A DNA stretch of 29,482 nt from CAYWBI01 sp964456445. GTDB taxonomy: Bacteria; Calditrichota; Calditrichia; Calditrichales; J004. The stretch is from the NCBI GenBank assembly GCA_964456445.1, contig CAYWBI010000026.1:1-29482 (forward strand), in the 5' to 3' direction. Both the position numbers and the translations under genes were made by a program. The number at the start of each line of letters is the position of its first letter. Positions within the stretch are counted from its first letter, which is position 1. Positions 9,180 to 16,182 of the stretch are shown here, piece after piece. The notes under the pieces were generated by a model. That model was not told the DNA's origin. It ran no database searches and was given only the letters and a program-made list of their open reading frames with translations.

Positions 9180-9217
9180 AAAAACAAAGTCCCCCCGGAG
9201 CAATCCGGGAGGCTTTG
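9180..9217 (-). terminator. Strong hairpin plus T-tract between ALDH7 and cobalamin adenosyltransferase genes
   Basis: On the minus strand the stem has a perfect 6-bp top (TCCCGG-type, 9094-style numbering not needed: arms 9194-9199 and 9104-equivalent side 9204-9209) closed by a 4-nt loop at 9200-9203. One mismatch and one bulge follow, then the lower stem CC/GG and AAAG/CTTT. It is followed by TTTGTTTTT. This is the form of a rho-independent terminator about 33 nt after the ALDH7 stop codon. Its T-tract ends only about 5 nt before the first ATG of the next gene, and its 3' arm holds the only Shine-Dalgarno-like G-run, so it may also work as an attenuator. Confidence 0.72.
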
Positions 9218-9249
9218 GATCCATTAATTTTTTGGAAGCACTTTGTGAT

Positions 9250-10785
9250 TTAATCAAGGTCAAATTTAATGCCTTGTGCCAATGGTAAAGCCTTACCATA
9301 GTTGATGGTGTTTGTCTGACGGCGCATATAGGCCTTCCAGGCATCGGAACCGGATTCACGTCCGCCACCGGTTTCTTTTTCTCCCCCAAAAGCACCACCG
9401 ATTTCAGCGCCGGAAGTACCGATATTTACATTGGCAATACCGCAATCGCTGCCGGCAGTTGAAAGAAAGGTTTCGGCTTCTAACAAATTATTGGTAAAGA
9501 TGGCCGATGATAAACCTTGCACCACCCCGTTTTGGATATCGATGGCATTTTCTACATCACCGCTATATTTAATCAGGTATAATACAGGGGCGAAGGTTTC
9601 TTCCTGAACGATTTCAAAATGGTTTTCGGCTTCCACTAAGGCCGGCCGTACATATAAGCCGTTTTCATATCCTGGACCATTTAATGTTTCCCCGCCATAA
9701 ATAATTTTACCGCCCTCCTGCTCAGCTCTGTGCAAGGCGGCCTGCATATCTTCAACGGCGAACTTGTCGATTAAAGGACCAACATGGTTATCTATGTCAA
9801 GCGGATTCCCAATTTTCAGATGGCCATAGGCTTTAATCATCGCATCTTTCACCTTCTCATAAATATCCTCATGAACTATCACCCGGCGTGTGGAGGTACA
9901 ACGCTGACCACAAGTGCCCACGGCCCCAAAGACGATGGCCGGTACGGCAAGTTTAAGGTTCGCGTCCGGCGTCAGAATGATGGCGTTGTTCCCGCCAAGT
10001 TCCAGGATATACTTTCCAAGCCGCCTGGCCACCAGTTCCCCGGCCCGTTTTCCAACTCTGGTCGAGCCGGTCAGGGACACCAGTGGCACACGTTTATCAT
10101 TTAAAATACTTTCACCAATGGTGGAACCTTTCCCGATGATTAAACTAAAAACGCCCTCGGGAACATTATTTTCTTCCAACACATCTTGGATGATATTTTG
10201 ACACGCAACGGCGGTAAGAGGCACTTTGGACGCAGGTTTCCATATATTTACATCACCACAAACAGCGGCCAACATAGCATTCCACGCCCAGACGGCAACC
10301 GGAAAGTTAAAGGCGGTGATAATGGCAACCGTACCAAGCGGATGGTACTGATCATACATACGATGGTCTTCCCGTTCGGATTTCATGCTAAAGCCATACA
10401 GCTGACGCGATTGGCCTACAGCTAAATCACAAATATCGATCATTTCCTGAACTTCGCCCCAGCCTTCCTGTAATGACTTCCCCATTTCATAAGAAACAAG
10501 TCGGCCCAGGGGGTCTTTAAATTCACGTAATTTATTACCGATTTGACGAACGATTTCCCCTCTTTTGGGCGCAGGGATCTTGCGCCAGGTTTTAAAGGCC
10601 TGCTGTGAAGTGGCGATAACATGTTCATAATCGTTTAATGACGCCTGATAGACAGAAGCAATGTATTCACCTGTTGCAGGAGAAACGATTTTTAATTCGC
10701 CCTGGTCTTCTGTATTACGCCATTTACGTCCGGTACTGCAGCCATGATTTTTATCCTTAATACCAAGTATTTTCAAAAAGTCCAT
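9250..10785 (-). CDS. ALDH7-family aldehyde dehydrogenase (L-aminoadipate-semialdehyde / piperideine-6-carboxylate dehydrogenase), 511 aa
   Basis: NAD-dependent dehydrogenase resembling human antiquitin (ALDH7A1), whose known reaction is alpha-aminoadipic semialdehyde to alpha-aminoadipate in lysine breakdown. The ALDH7 hallmark EVQEMIDICD occurs near residues 111-120. The cofactor segment is TAFNFPVAVWAWN with Asn160. The general base is Glu262 in LELGGNNAI and the catalytic nucleophile is Cys296 in GTCGQRCTSTRR. Length matches the family. An AAAGG about 7 nt upstream supports the ATG at 10785. It is followed by a terminator-like hairpin. The exact substrate is inferred from family resemblance, since no lysine catabolism partner is in the window. 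Confidence 0.92.
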   Translation of the reverse strand: MDFLKILGIKDKNHGCSTGRKWRNTEDQGELKIVSPATGEYIASVYQASLNDYEHVIATSQQAFKTWRKIPAPKRGEIVRQIGNKLREFKDPLGRLVSYEMGKSLQEGWGEVQEMIDICDLAVGQSRQLYGFSMKSEREDHRMYDQYHPLGTVAIITAFNFPVAVWAWNAMLAAVCGDVNIWKPASKVPLTAVACQNIIQDVLEENNVPEGVFSLIIGKGSTIGESILNDKRVPLVSLTGSTRVGKRAGELVARRLGKYILELGGNNAIILTPDANLKLAVPAIVFGAVGTCGQRCTSTRRVIVHEDIYEKVKDAMIKAYGHLKIGNPLDIDNHVGPLIDKFAVEDMQAALHRAEQEGGKIIYGGETLNGPGYENGLYVRPALVEAENHFEIVQEETFAPVLYLIKYSGDVENAIDIQNGVVQGLSSAIFTNNLLEAETFLSTAGSDCGIANVNIGTSGAEIGGAFGGEKETGGGRESGSDAWKAYMRRQTNTINYGKALPLAQGIKFDLD

Positions 10786-11000
10786 AATTACCTTTCTATA
10801 CGTTTTATAATCAATAACCCGATAAAATTACAAAAATATTATCTCCATTAAAAATGAATATTCACAATATAAAAATCTAAAGAATTCAAACATAAAGGTA
10901 AGCGTTGAGTTTTTCGAAAATCACTTCACAAACAGTAAAAATTATTTGAATAACTTAGTATTTTACGAAACAGGCGGGTTGGGATTCCTGGCAAAGCAAG
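10786..11000. other. Intergenic, AT-rich stretch (215 bp)
   Basis: No gene was recognised. It separates two co-directional minus-strand genes, the HEAT-repeat gene and the ALDH7 gene. The stretch is markedly AT-rich near 10801-10970 and is the likely site of the ALDH7 promoter, but no clear consensus pair or terminator stem was found by eye. Confidence 0.3.
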
Positions 11001-13331
11001 TTAACTGATATCGGACACTTCGGATTGTTTAAAATGCAACTTATGATTACAGAATGGACAGAGATCGCCTTCGACAAGAGTTTTATGGGCAATTTTTCCA
11101 CAATGTCCGCAACGGCGTTCGCCTTCCAGGGCATTCATTTTTTCGAGGGCTTTTGCTGCGTTTTCGCGTACGAAAGAACGTTTATCTTTTAAAACATACA
11201 CAAGTGGCTTTACAGCACGTCTATCACCGATTTCCGCCAGGGTTTCCACGATTTTAACATACGATTCCTTATTGCCGGTAAGCATGGCGTTAATCAAGGG
11301 CTCCACCCCCTTACGTCCCATTTTTATCAATGCCTTTGCCGCCGTGTCACGCACCTTCCAATACTTGTCCCCCAGGGAAAGCACCAACGAATCAACCGCT
11401 TTATAGTCACCAATTTTGCCAAGGTGCGCCGCGGCTTCGATTCTGTTCCACATCTCGGGATCATCCAGTACCGTTATCAATGGATCTACGGCCGGTTCGC
11501 CAATTTCCGCACTCTTTGCCCAGTCTTGTTTGGCAATCCAATAAGAGGCGCCCAATTCGTTTTTTTCCGGTTTCCAGCCTATTAAATCCAACACCTTTAC
11601 CGCGGCCCGACGTATCTGGGCGTCATCCTGTTTTAACAACTCCAATAATGGTGAAATTGCTATGTTCCCCATTTCTTTAAGCGATAAAACGGCAAATTTA
11701 TTTTTTTTGCGCCCAATTAATAACGGCAATAGGGTAGAAAGCGCCATAATTCCAATTTTGCTTAAGGCCTGTGCGGCGGCAATACATACTTCTTCCTTAT
11801 CATCCTTAAGCAGTTTGGCCAATGGTAATACCGAGCGGCGGTCTGTAAGCTTGCCCAGGGCGAAGGCCGCGGACCGTCTTACGGACCAGATCATATTCGA
11901 CAGCAGCGGGATTAATGCAGGGACCGCCCGTTTATCCCCAAAATATCCCAAACATGTAGCGGCATTAATTTTTACGATTGGGTTTTGCTCTTCAAGGGCG
12001 TCAATTAATGGATCAAGTACTTCGTCGCCCTTGTTAACCAAAGTTTCCATAAGTTGATCGGATACGCTTTTGGATGTATCCGAAAGCATGGCGAGAAAAA
12101 GGTCCAACTTACGCGGGTCATCAAATAGGTCTAAATTTTTTATGGCTAGGCTTCGCACCTGCGGATCATCATCCTTTAAAGCCATGATGATTGGATTGAT
12201 ACATGACCCGGCGCCAATCATGCCGAGTGATTCCACGGCAGTGCGTCTTACGCGCGGATCAGGATCGGCCAGACATTTATTCAAGGATGGGACCGCATCA
12301 TGCTCACCGAGTTTCCCCAGGGCCGCCGTAGCATGCAGCCGAACTTCCGCCCTCGGATTTTCGAGTGATTTTAGTAAAGAATCCAGACCGGTAGTGCCAA
12401 TTTTGCCAAGCGCCTGTAACGCCGATTTTCTTATTTTTTCGTTTTTATCTTCCAACACCCTACTCAGCGGCCCGATGGCAACCGGCCCCATGGCAACAAT
12501 ATAATTCCATTGCTGTTTGGCAATACGGTACCACACCCCATTATCGTCTTTGCTTGGCACCCATTTTATATTATCCAAACCTGTTGCCGCGGAACGACGG
12601 ATATGGACATCGGAATTGGATAGATTCTCCTTAAAAAACTTAAAGCAGCGCTCATCGCCACTTTTACTTAACAAATAAATCATCAGCATCAAATCACTGT
12701 CCGGGGATTTAGCGGTTTCCAAAAGTTTTGGCACCGCAACAGGGCCCAGGTTCACCAAACTGGCAGCGGCGGCCTGACGCATTTCATATTCAGAATCGTT
12801 TAGAAAATCAATTAGAATATCGATGGCCTCGTTGTCGGCGCTCTTTTCAAGATATTTTAGCAATACAATGCGACGCTCAAAGTTATGGTCGGAAAGCAAG
12901 CGTTTAAGCGGCCGCCGGGCAACATCGCCCAATTCAACAAGCACAACTAAAATTTGATCTTCAATTTTTGGATTGTCTTCGTTCAGGAGCTTTATTAAGG
13001 GATCGATAGCGTCAAAACCGATTTTCCCAAGCGCTTCAACAACCTTTTCCCTGAGTTCGGTATTTTTCTCTTTTAAAGCGAACAACAAGGGCTTTATGGC
13101 CTTGGGCGAACCAATTTCACCTAAGGCCACCGCTGCTGTAATTTGCAGATCCGGGTTCCAATTGGTTAAAGCGATGATCAAAGGATCTACGGCATCACGG
13201 GCATACAGATTGCCCAATGCCCTGGCAGCATCTGTTTGTACCTGCATGGAACGGCTGTTTAAGGCCTTGATCAACCCTTTAATATCACGCTTATCTTTTA
13301 ACTTTGGAACATTTGTTTCAAATAATGCCAT
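11001..13331 (-). CDS. HEAT-repeat (PBS-lyase-like) protein with C-terminal zinc ribbon, 776 aa
   Basis: An array of roughly twenty short alpha-helical repeats of the PBS-lyase HEAT type fills nearly the whole protein, with the recurrent pattern DPLI.AL.D....VR..AA.ALGKIG. Two special inserts of one type (W.P...G..Y.IAKQ.W) lie near residues 252-275 and 583-603. The C-terminus has a four-Cys zinc ribbon, CGHCGK (near 738) and CPFCNHK (near 757). The repeats suggest a protein-binding scaffold; no catalytic motif is seen. The frame is open to 13502, but I place the start at the ATG at 13331, because AGGG lies about 7 nt upstream and repeat homology begins right there. The extra upstream codons are hydrophobic and unlike the rest. 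Partners are unknown. Confidence 0.88.
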   Translation of the reverse strand: MALFETNVPKLKDKRDIKGLIKALNSRSMQVQTDAARALGNLYARDAVDPLIIALTNWNPDLQITAAVALGEIGSPKAIKPLLFALKEKNTELREKVVEALGKIGFDAIDPLIKLLNEDNPKIEDQILVVLVELGDVARRPLKRLLSDHNFERRIVLLKYLEKSADNEAIDILIDFLNDSEYEMRQAAAASLVNLGPVAVPKLLETAKSPDSDLMLMIYLLSKSGDERCFKFFKENLSNSDVHIRRSAATGLDNIKWVPSKDDNGVWYRIAKQQWNYIVAMGPVAIGPLSRVLEDKNEKIRKSALQALGKIGTTGLDSLLKSLENPRAEVRLHATAALGKLGEHDAVPSLNKCLADPDPRVRRTAVESLGMIGAGSCINPIIMALKDDDPQVRSLAIKNLDLFDDPRKLDLFLAMLSDTSKSVSDQLMETLVNKGDEVLDPLIDALEEQNPIVKINAATCLGYFGDKRAVPALIPLLSNMIWSVRRSAAFALGKLTDRRSVLPLAKLLKDDKEEVCIAAAQALSKIGIMALSTLLPLLIGRKKNKFAVLSLKEMGNIAISPLLELLKQDDAQIRRAAVKVLDLIGWKPEKNELGASYWIAKQDWAKSAEIGEPAVDPLITVLDDPEMWNRIEAAAHLGKIGDYKAVDSLVLSLGDKYWKVRDTAAKALIKMGRKGVEPLINAMLTGNKESYVKIVETLAEIGDRRAVKPLVYVLKDKRSFVRENAAKALEKMNALEGERRCGHCGKIAHKTLVEGDLCPFCNHKLHFKQSEVSDIS

Positions 13332-13544
13332 CGAAATCCCTATTGATGAACCTTGTAAATTCATCGGCATATTTTGAAGGGAATCGAACATTTTAAGTAT
13401 TTTGATAAAAATAAAACACCGGGAAGCAGAACGTAAACGTTTTGCTTCCAAAAATGAAAAAGAGACAACCATGAAAATAAAAAATTTAAACACATAAGAC
13501 AAGAAGGGCCACCATGCCCAAACATAAAAGAGTTATTGCTTTTT

Positions 13545-13588
13545 TGCTTTAATGTGTATGTTTTATCTCAAATTTACACATTAAAGCA
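13545..13588 (+). promoter_or_regulatory. Perfect 14-bp inverted repeat upstream of vapB-like gene, probable operator
   Basis: The arms TGCTTTAATGTGTA (13545-13558) and TACACATTAAAGCA (13575-13588) are exact reverse complements with a 16-bp spacer. Arm centres are 30 bp apart, about three helical turns, which suits a dimer of dimers binding one DNA face. The right arm ends on the first base of the vapB Shine-Dalgarno sequence AGGAAG. VapBC and related operons are usually self-repressed through such repeats, so I infer an autoregulatory operator overlapping the promoter. A TTGCTT at 13536-13541 could be a -35 element. Confidence 0.65.
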
Positions 13589-13598
13589 GGAAGATAAT

Positions 13599-13793
13599 AT
13601 GCGTACCAATATTGTAATAGATGATCAGCTAATGAGCAAAGCGCTTTCATTAGGTGGATTTAAAACCAAGAGAGAGGCTGTAGAAAAGGGATTGGCATTG
13701 CTGATTCAATTAAAAGAACAGGAAAAAATTAAAAAGTACCGTGGTAAATTAAAGTGGGAAGGTGATCTTGAAGCCATTAGGAGCGACAAATGA
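13599..13793 (+). CDS. VapB-family antitoxin, 64 aa
   Basis: Small DNA-binding antitoxin partner of a PIN toxin. The N-terminus MRTNIVIDDQLMSKAL is the ribbon-helix-helix strand-helix pattern of the VapB (type II antitoxin) family, followed by a second helix KTKREAVEKGLALLIQL and a charged C-terminal tail (YRGKLKWEGDLEAIRSDK) that would wrap the toxin. AGGAAG ends 5 nt before the ATG at 13599. The frame is open further upstream to 13536, but that part would cover the inverted repeat and has no homology. The stop overlaps the toxin start by 4 nt (ATGA), implying translational coupling. Confidence 0.85.
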   Translation: MRTNIVIDDQLMSKALSLGGFKTKREAVEKGLALLIQLKEQEKIKKYRGKLKWEGDLEAIRSDK

Positions 13794-14185
13794 TTATGGT
13801 CGATACCTCTGTTTGGATTGGCTACTTTAACGGAAAAATAACGGAACAAACCGGAATCCTGAACAAACTTCTGGGAAAAGAGCTTATCTTAATGGGCGAT
13901 CTGATCTATACGGAGATATTACAGGGATTTCAAAAAGACACTGATTTTAAAACGGCAAAAAAGCTTCTGGATTGGCTTCCCTTTAGTAACATGCTGGGAA
14001 AAGAAATTGCCCTGAGCAGTGCCAGAAATTACCGCGCCCTCAGGAAAAACGGGGTTACGGTCAGGAAAACAATCAACGTAATTATCGGGACCTACTGCAT
14101 CAAACACAATCTCCACCTATTATTTTCCGATAAAGATTTTGAACCGATGGTAGCATATCTGGAATTACAAGCGTTTGATTTTTGA
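13790..14185 (+). CDS. VapC-like PIN-domain toxin with a substituted catalytic residue, 131 aa
   Basis: PIN-domain ribonuclease of a type II toxin-antitoxin pair; family members cleave tRNA or rRNA using a Mg-binding acidic cluster. Asp5 is in MVDTSVWI, Glu42 in IYTEILQG, and Asp114/Asp116 in FSDKDFEPM. The third core acidic position, normally the Asp of a 'T-I-D-x-I-I-A' motif, reads TINVIIG, so it is Asn96 (AAC at 14075-14077). Activity may therefore be reduced. Otherwise the fold is full length. The start overlaps vapB by 4 nt; a second ATG two codons on (13796) is also possible. It stands as a two-gene insert between the housekeeping cluster and the HEAT gene, convergent with rluD. Confidence 0.87.
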   Translation: MIMVDTSVWIGYFNGKITEQTGILNKLLGKELILMGDLIYTEILQGFQKDTDFKTAKKLLDWLPFSNMLGKEIALSSARNYRALRKNGVTVRKTINVIIGTYCIKHNLHLLFSDKDFEPMVAYLELQAFDF

Positions 14186-14208
14186 AAAATTTGTCATCGG
14201 AGTTTCGT

Positions 14209-14252
14209 CCCCCAGTTTATACGGTTGCCAAGGGCTTTTTATAAGGCGGGGG
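14209..14252. repeat. Imperfect inverted repeat between convergent vapC and rluD
   Basis: CCCCCAGTTTATA (14209-14221) and TATAAGGCGGGGG (14240-14252) pair over most of their length, with two mismatches and one wobble near the middle, enclosing an 18-nt loop. Lying between two convergent stop codons it may help end transcription in both directions, but it has no T-tract on either side. Confidence 0.3.
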
Positions 14253-14258
14253 CTTATG

Positions 14259-15230
14259 TTACAACAAAAACAAATCGTTTATCTTGTCCAGAACATTCTG
14301 TAAATCTGCGGGCAGGGGGGCCTTAAACGTACAAGGTTGATTTGTTAGAGGATGTATGAAGGTCAGCTCGATGGCATGCAAAAACTGACGGTCAAGCAGT
14401 TTAAACAAATGATGACCGCGCTTTTTCAGGTTTGATGGCAGACGGGACAATTGTGATTCCCGCCCGTTATAATCCGGGTCGCCCACGATGGGGCAGCCCA
14501 TAAAATTGCTGTGCAGACGGATTTGATGTGTACGGCCTGTCTCCAGGTTGAACTGTAACAAGGTAAAATAAGTGAATTCCCGTAAGGCTTTCCAATGGGT
14601 AATCGCCTCCTTGCCGGAAGTCTTTGTCACCGCCATTTTGGTGGGGTCCTTGCGGCTGCGGTTGATAAAGGTGTGTATCGTCCCCTGCCCCTCGGCTGGG
14701 ATCCCCCAAACCAGAGCCTGATAAGTACGATGGATGGTCTTGGTATCAAATTGTTTTTGCAGCTTCTGGTGCACGGGGTCACTCTTGGCAACCACCAGCA
14801 AGCCTGAAGTATTCTTATCCAGGCGGTGCACAATGCCCGGGCGGTCGCTGGAACCGATAAAGGCCAGTTGACGGGTATAATTTAACAATGCGTTTACCAA
14901 AGTATCCGCAGCCGTGCCCGTACCGGGATGCACGGTGATTCCCGCCGGTTTATTTACTACAATGATGGCCTCATCTTCAAAAACTATGTCAAGACGGATA
15001 TCTGCCGGTTGAAGATTTGTAGTTTCAGCGACAATATCAATGGCAATAATATCGCCTGCAGCCAATTTTTGACCGGGTTTTACCACATTCCCATTAACCA
15101 AGATTGAATTGTTTTTTATGTTTTTTGTAAAAAACGAGCGGGTTTTATCGGGGATAAATTCCTGTAAAAACAAATCAAGCCGTTTACCGTGATGTTCGGC
15201 CGCAACCGTTATTTTACGTTTAATTGACAT
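14259..15230 (-). CDS. rluD: RluD-type 23S rRNA pseudouridine synthase, 323 aa
   Basis: Converts specific uridines in 23S rRNA to pseudouridine. An N-terminal S4 RNA-binding domain (about 10-70, RLDLFLQEF...SILVNGNVVKPG) is followed by the RluA-family catalytic domain. Its motif HRLDKNTSGLLV contains the catalytic Asp138, and the downstream RTHQIRLH signature is present. The start chosen, ATG at 15230, lies 11 nt inside lspA and gives the expected N-terminus; the frame continues to 15281 without homology. The overlap suggests coupling to lspA. RluD rather than RluA or RluC is preferred from the S4 domain and the lspA neighbourhood, as with ylyB of Bacillus. Confidence 0.92.
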   Translation of the reverse strand: MSIKRKITVAAEHHGKRLDLFLQEFIPDKTRSFFTKNIKNNSILVNGNVVKPGQKLAAGDIIAIDIVAETTNLQPADIRLDIVFEDEAIIVVNKPAGITVHPGTGTAADTLVNALLNYTRQLAFIGSSDRPGIVHRLDKNTSGLLVVAKSDPVHQKLQKQFDTKTIHRTYQALVWGIPAEGQGTIHTFINRSRKDPTKMAVTKTSGKEAITHWKALREFTYFTLLQFNLETGRTHQIRLHSNFMGCPIVGDPDYNGRESQLSRLPSNLKKRGHHLFKLLDRQFLHAIELTFIHPLTNQPCTFKAPLPADLQNVLDKINDLFLL

Positions 15231-15795
15231 TGGGTGGATGGATGGAACCCGGTTCCAATTTTTTTCGACGCCGGCCATCAATAGAAAGATAAATAAATAT
15301 AAGGATCATGCCACTGCTTACAGCCATGTCGGCAATGTTAAAAACCGGCCAGCGGGTCATATGATATCCTGGGAAGCTCATGCCAAGAAAATGAAATCCG
15401 GGCAGGGTAATATCCCAAAATTCGAAATCAAAAAAATCAACAACGCTGCCGCGTATAAAGCGGTCGGCTAAATTGCCAATAGCCCCGGCAGCAATCAATG
15501 AAATGGCCAATTGCATGGGCCAGTCTTCGTAGCGTAACTTATGAAAATAGTAAAAGACCAAACCGGCAGCCAGCAGGGACATCGTCAGAAAAACAAATGT
15601 ATTGTCAAAACGAATGCCAAAGGCCATACCGGGGTTTTCTACATAAGTAAACATAAAAAAGCGGCCGAAAACATGGATGGACTCCCCAAGCCCCAGGGAG
15701 GTCCGGGCTATATATTTTGTAACCTGATCGAGGACCAAAACCAGAACAACGAGCAATATGGATTGACTATAAGTAAAATGAAACTTTGTACGCAC
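15220..15795 (-). CDS. lspA: Lipoprotein signal peptidase (signal peptidase II), 191 aa
   Basis: Inner-membrane aspartyl protease that removes signal peptides from prolipoproteins. Four hydrophobic segments are visible. The conserved motifs are DQVTK (23-27), VENPGMAFG (52-60), GNLADRFIRGSVVDFFDF (107-124) and FNIADMAVS (152-160); the catalytic Asp pair lies in the last two. An extra loop of about 20 residues (EFWDITLPGFHFLG) separates them, as in Bacteroidetes-type LspA. The start codon is GTG, overlapping the TAG stop of the TraR/DksA gene by 1 nt (TAGTG). Its substrates here would include the lipoprotein encoded at 20473. Confidence 0.95.
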   Translation of the reverse strand: MRTKFHFTYSQSILLVVLVLVLDQVTKYIARTSLGLGESIHVFGRFFMFTYVENPGMAFGIRFDNTFVFLTMSLLAAGLVFYYFHKLRYEDWPMQLAISLIAAGAIGNLADRFIRGSVVDFFDFEFWDITLPGFHFLGMSFPGYHMTRWPVFNIADMAVSSGMILIFIYLSIDGRRRKKLEPGSIHPPNVN

Positions 15796-16172
15796 TATTT
15801 TTGCTCATCTTTCTTGGCCTGGACACTGATTGTTGTTGTCGGAACCGCTTCAAGGCGTTCGCGTGAAATTAAATTACCCGTTTTCCGGCAAATACCATAC
15901 GTCCCGTTTTCAATTCTTATCAGTGCTTCATTCAATTGTTTTAGATACTTTTCATCCCGGGCGGCAAACATAAACGATTTTTCCCGCTCCATGGCGTCGG
16001 TGCCCTGGTCCGCCATGTGGAAAGAATAATTTGAAGCATCCCCGGTTGCGTCTTTTGTTGTGGCATCAACAATTGTGGAACGCAGGTATTCCAGATTTCT
16101 TATAACCTTTGCCTTTTTCTTTAAGATCAGCTCTTTAAAATATGCTAAATCTTCGGGACTCATCTTTGCCAT
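15795..16172 (-). CDS. TraR/DksA-family RNA polymerase-binding protein with degenerate zinc finger, 125 aa
   Basis: Probable transcription regulator that enters the RNA polymerase secondary channel. A long helical hairpin with acidic residues at its tip (ADQGTDAMERE, Asp55 and Asp59) resembles the DksA coiled coil. The C-terminal segment YGICRKTGNLISRERLEAVP corresponds to the zinc finger, but of the four canonical Cys positions only Cys95 remains; the others are Thr98, Ser116 and Ala119. A perfect AAGGAG lies 6 nt before the ATG at 16172. An upstream in-frame extension to 16277 overlaps ileS and has no homology. It sits 10 bp after ileS and just before lspA, the same place as ylyA in Bacillus. 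Confidence 0.9.
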   Translation of the reverse strand: MAKMSPEDLAYFKELILKKKAKVIRNLEYLRSTIVDATTKDATGDASNYSFHMADQGTDAMEREKSFMFAARDEKYLKQLNEALIRIENGTYGICRKTGNLISRERLEAVPTTTISVQAKKDEQK

Positions 16173-16182
16173 ATCGATCTCC

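Noticed and set aside
11662..12057. Long plus-strand open frames opposite the HEAT-repeat gene
   Set aside because: They are antisense shadows of a strongly repetitive, well-supported gene and show no recognisable protein family or ribosome binding site.
13332..13502. N-terminal extension of the HEAT-repeat protein that looks like a signal peptide
   Set aside because: The segment has no ribosome binding site, is not followed by a cleavage site next to the repeats, and a good start with AGGG exists at 13331.
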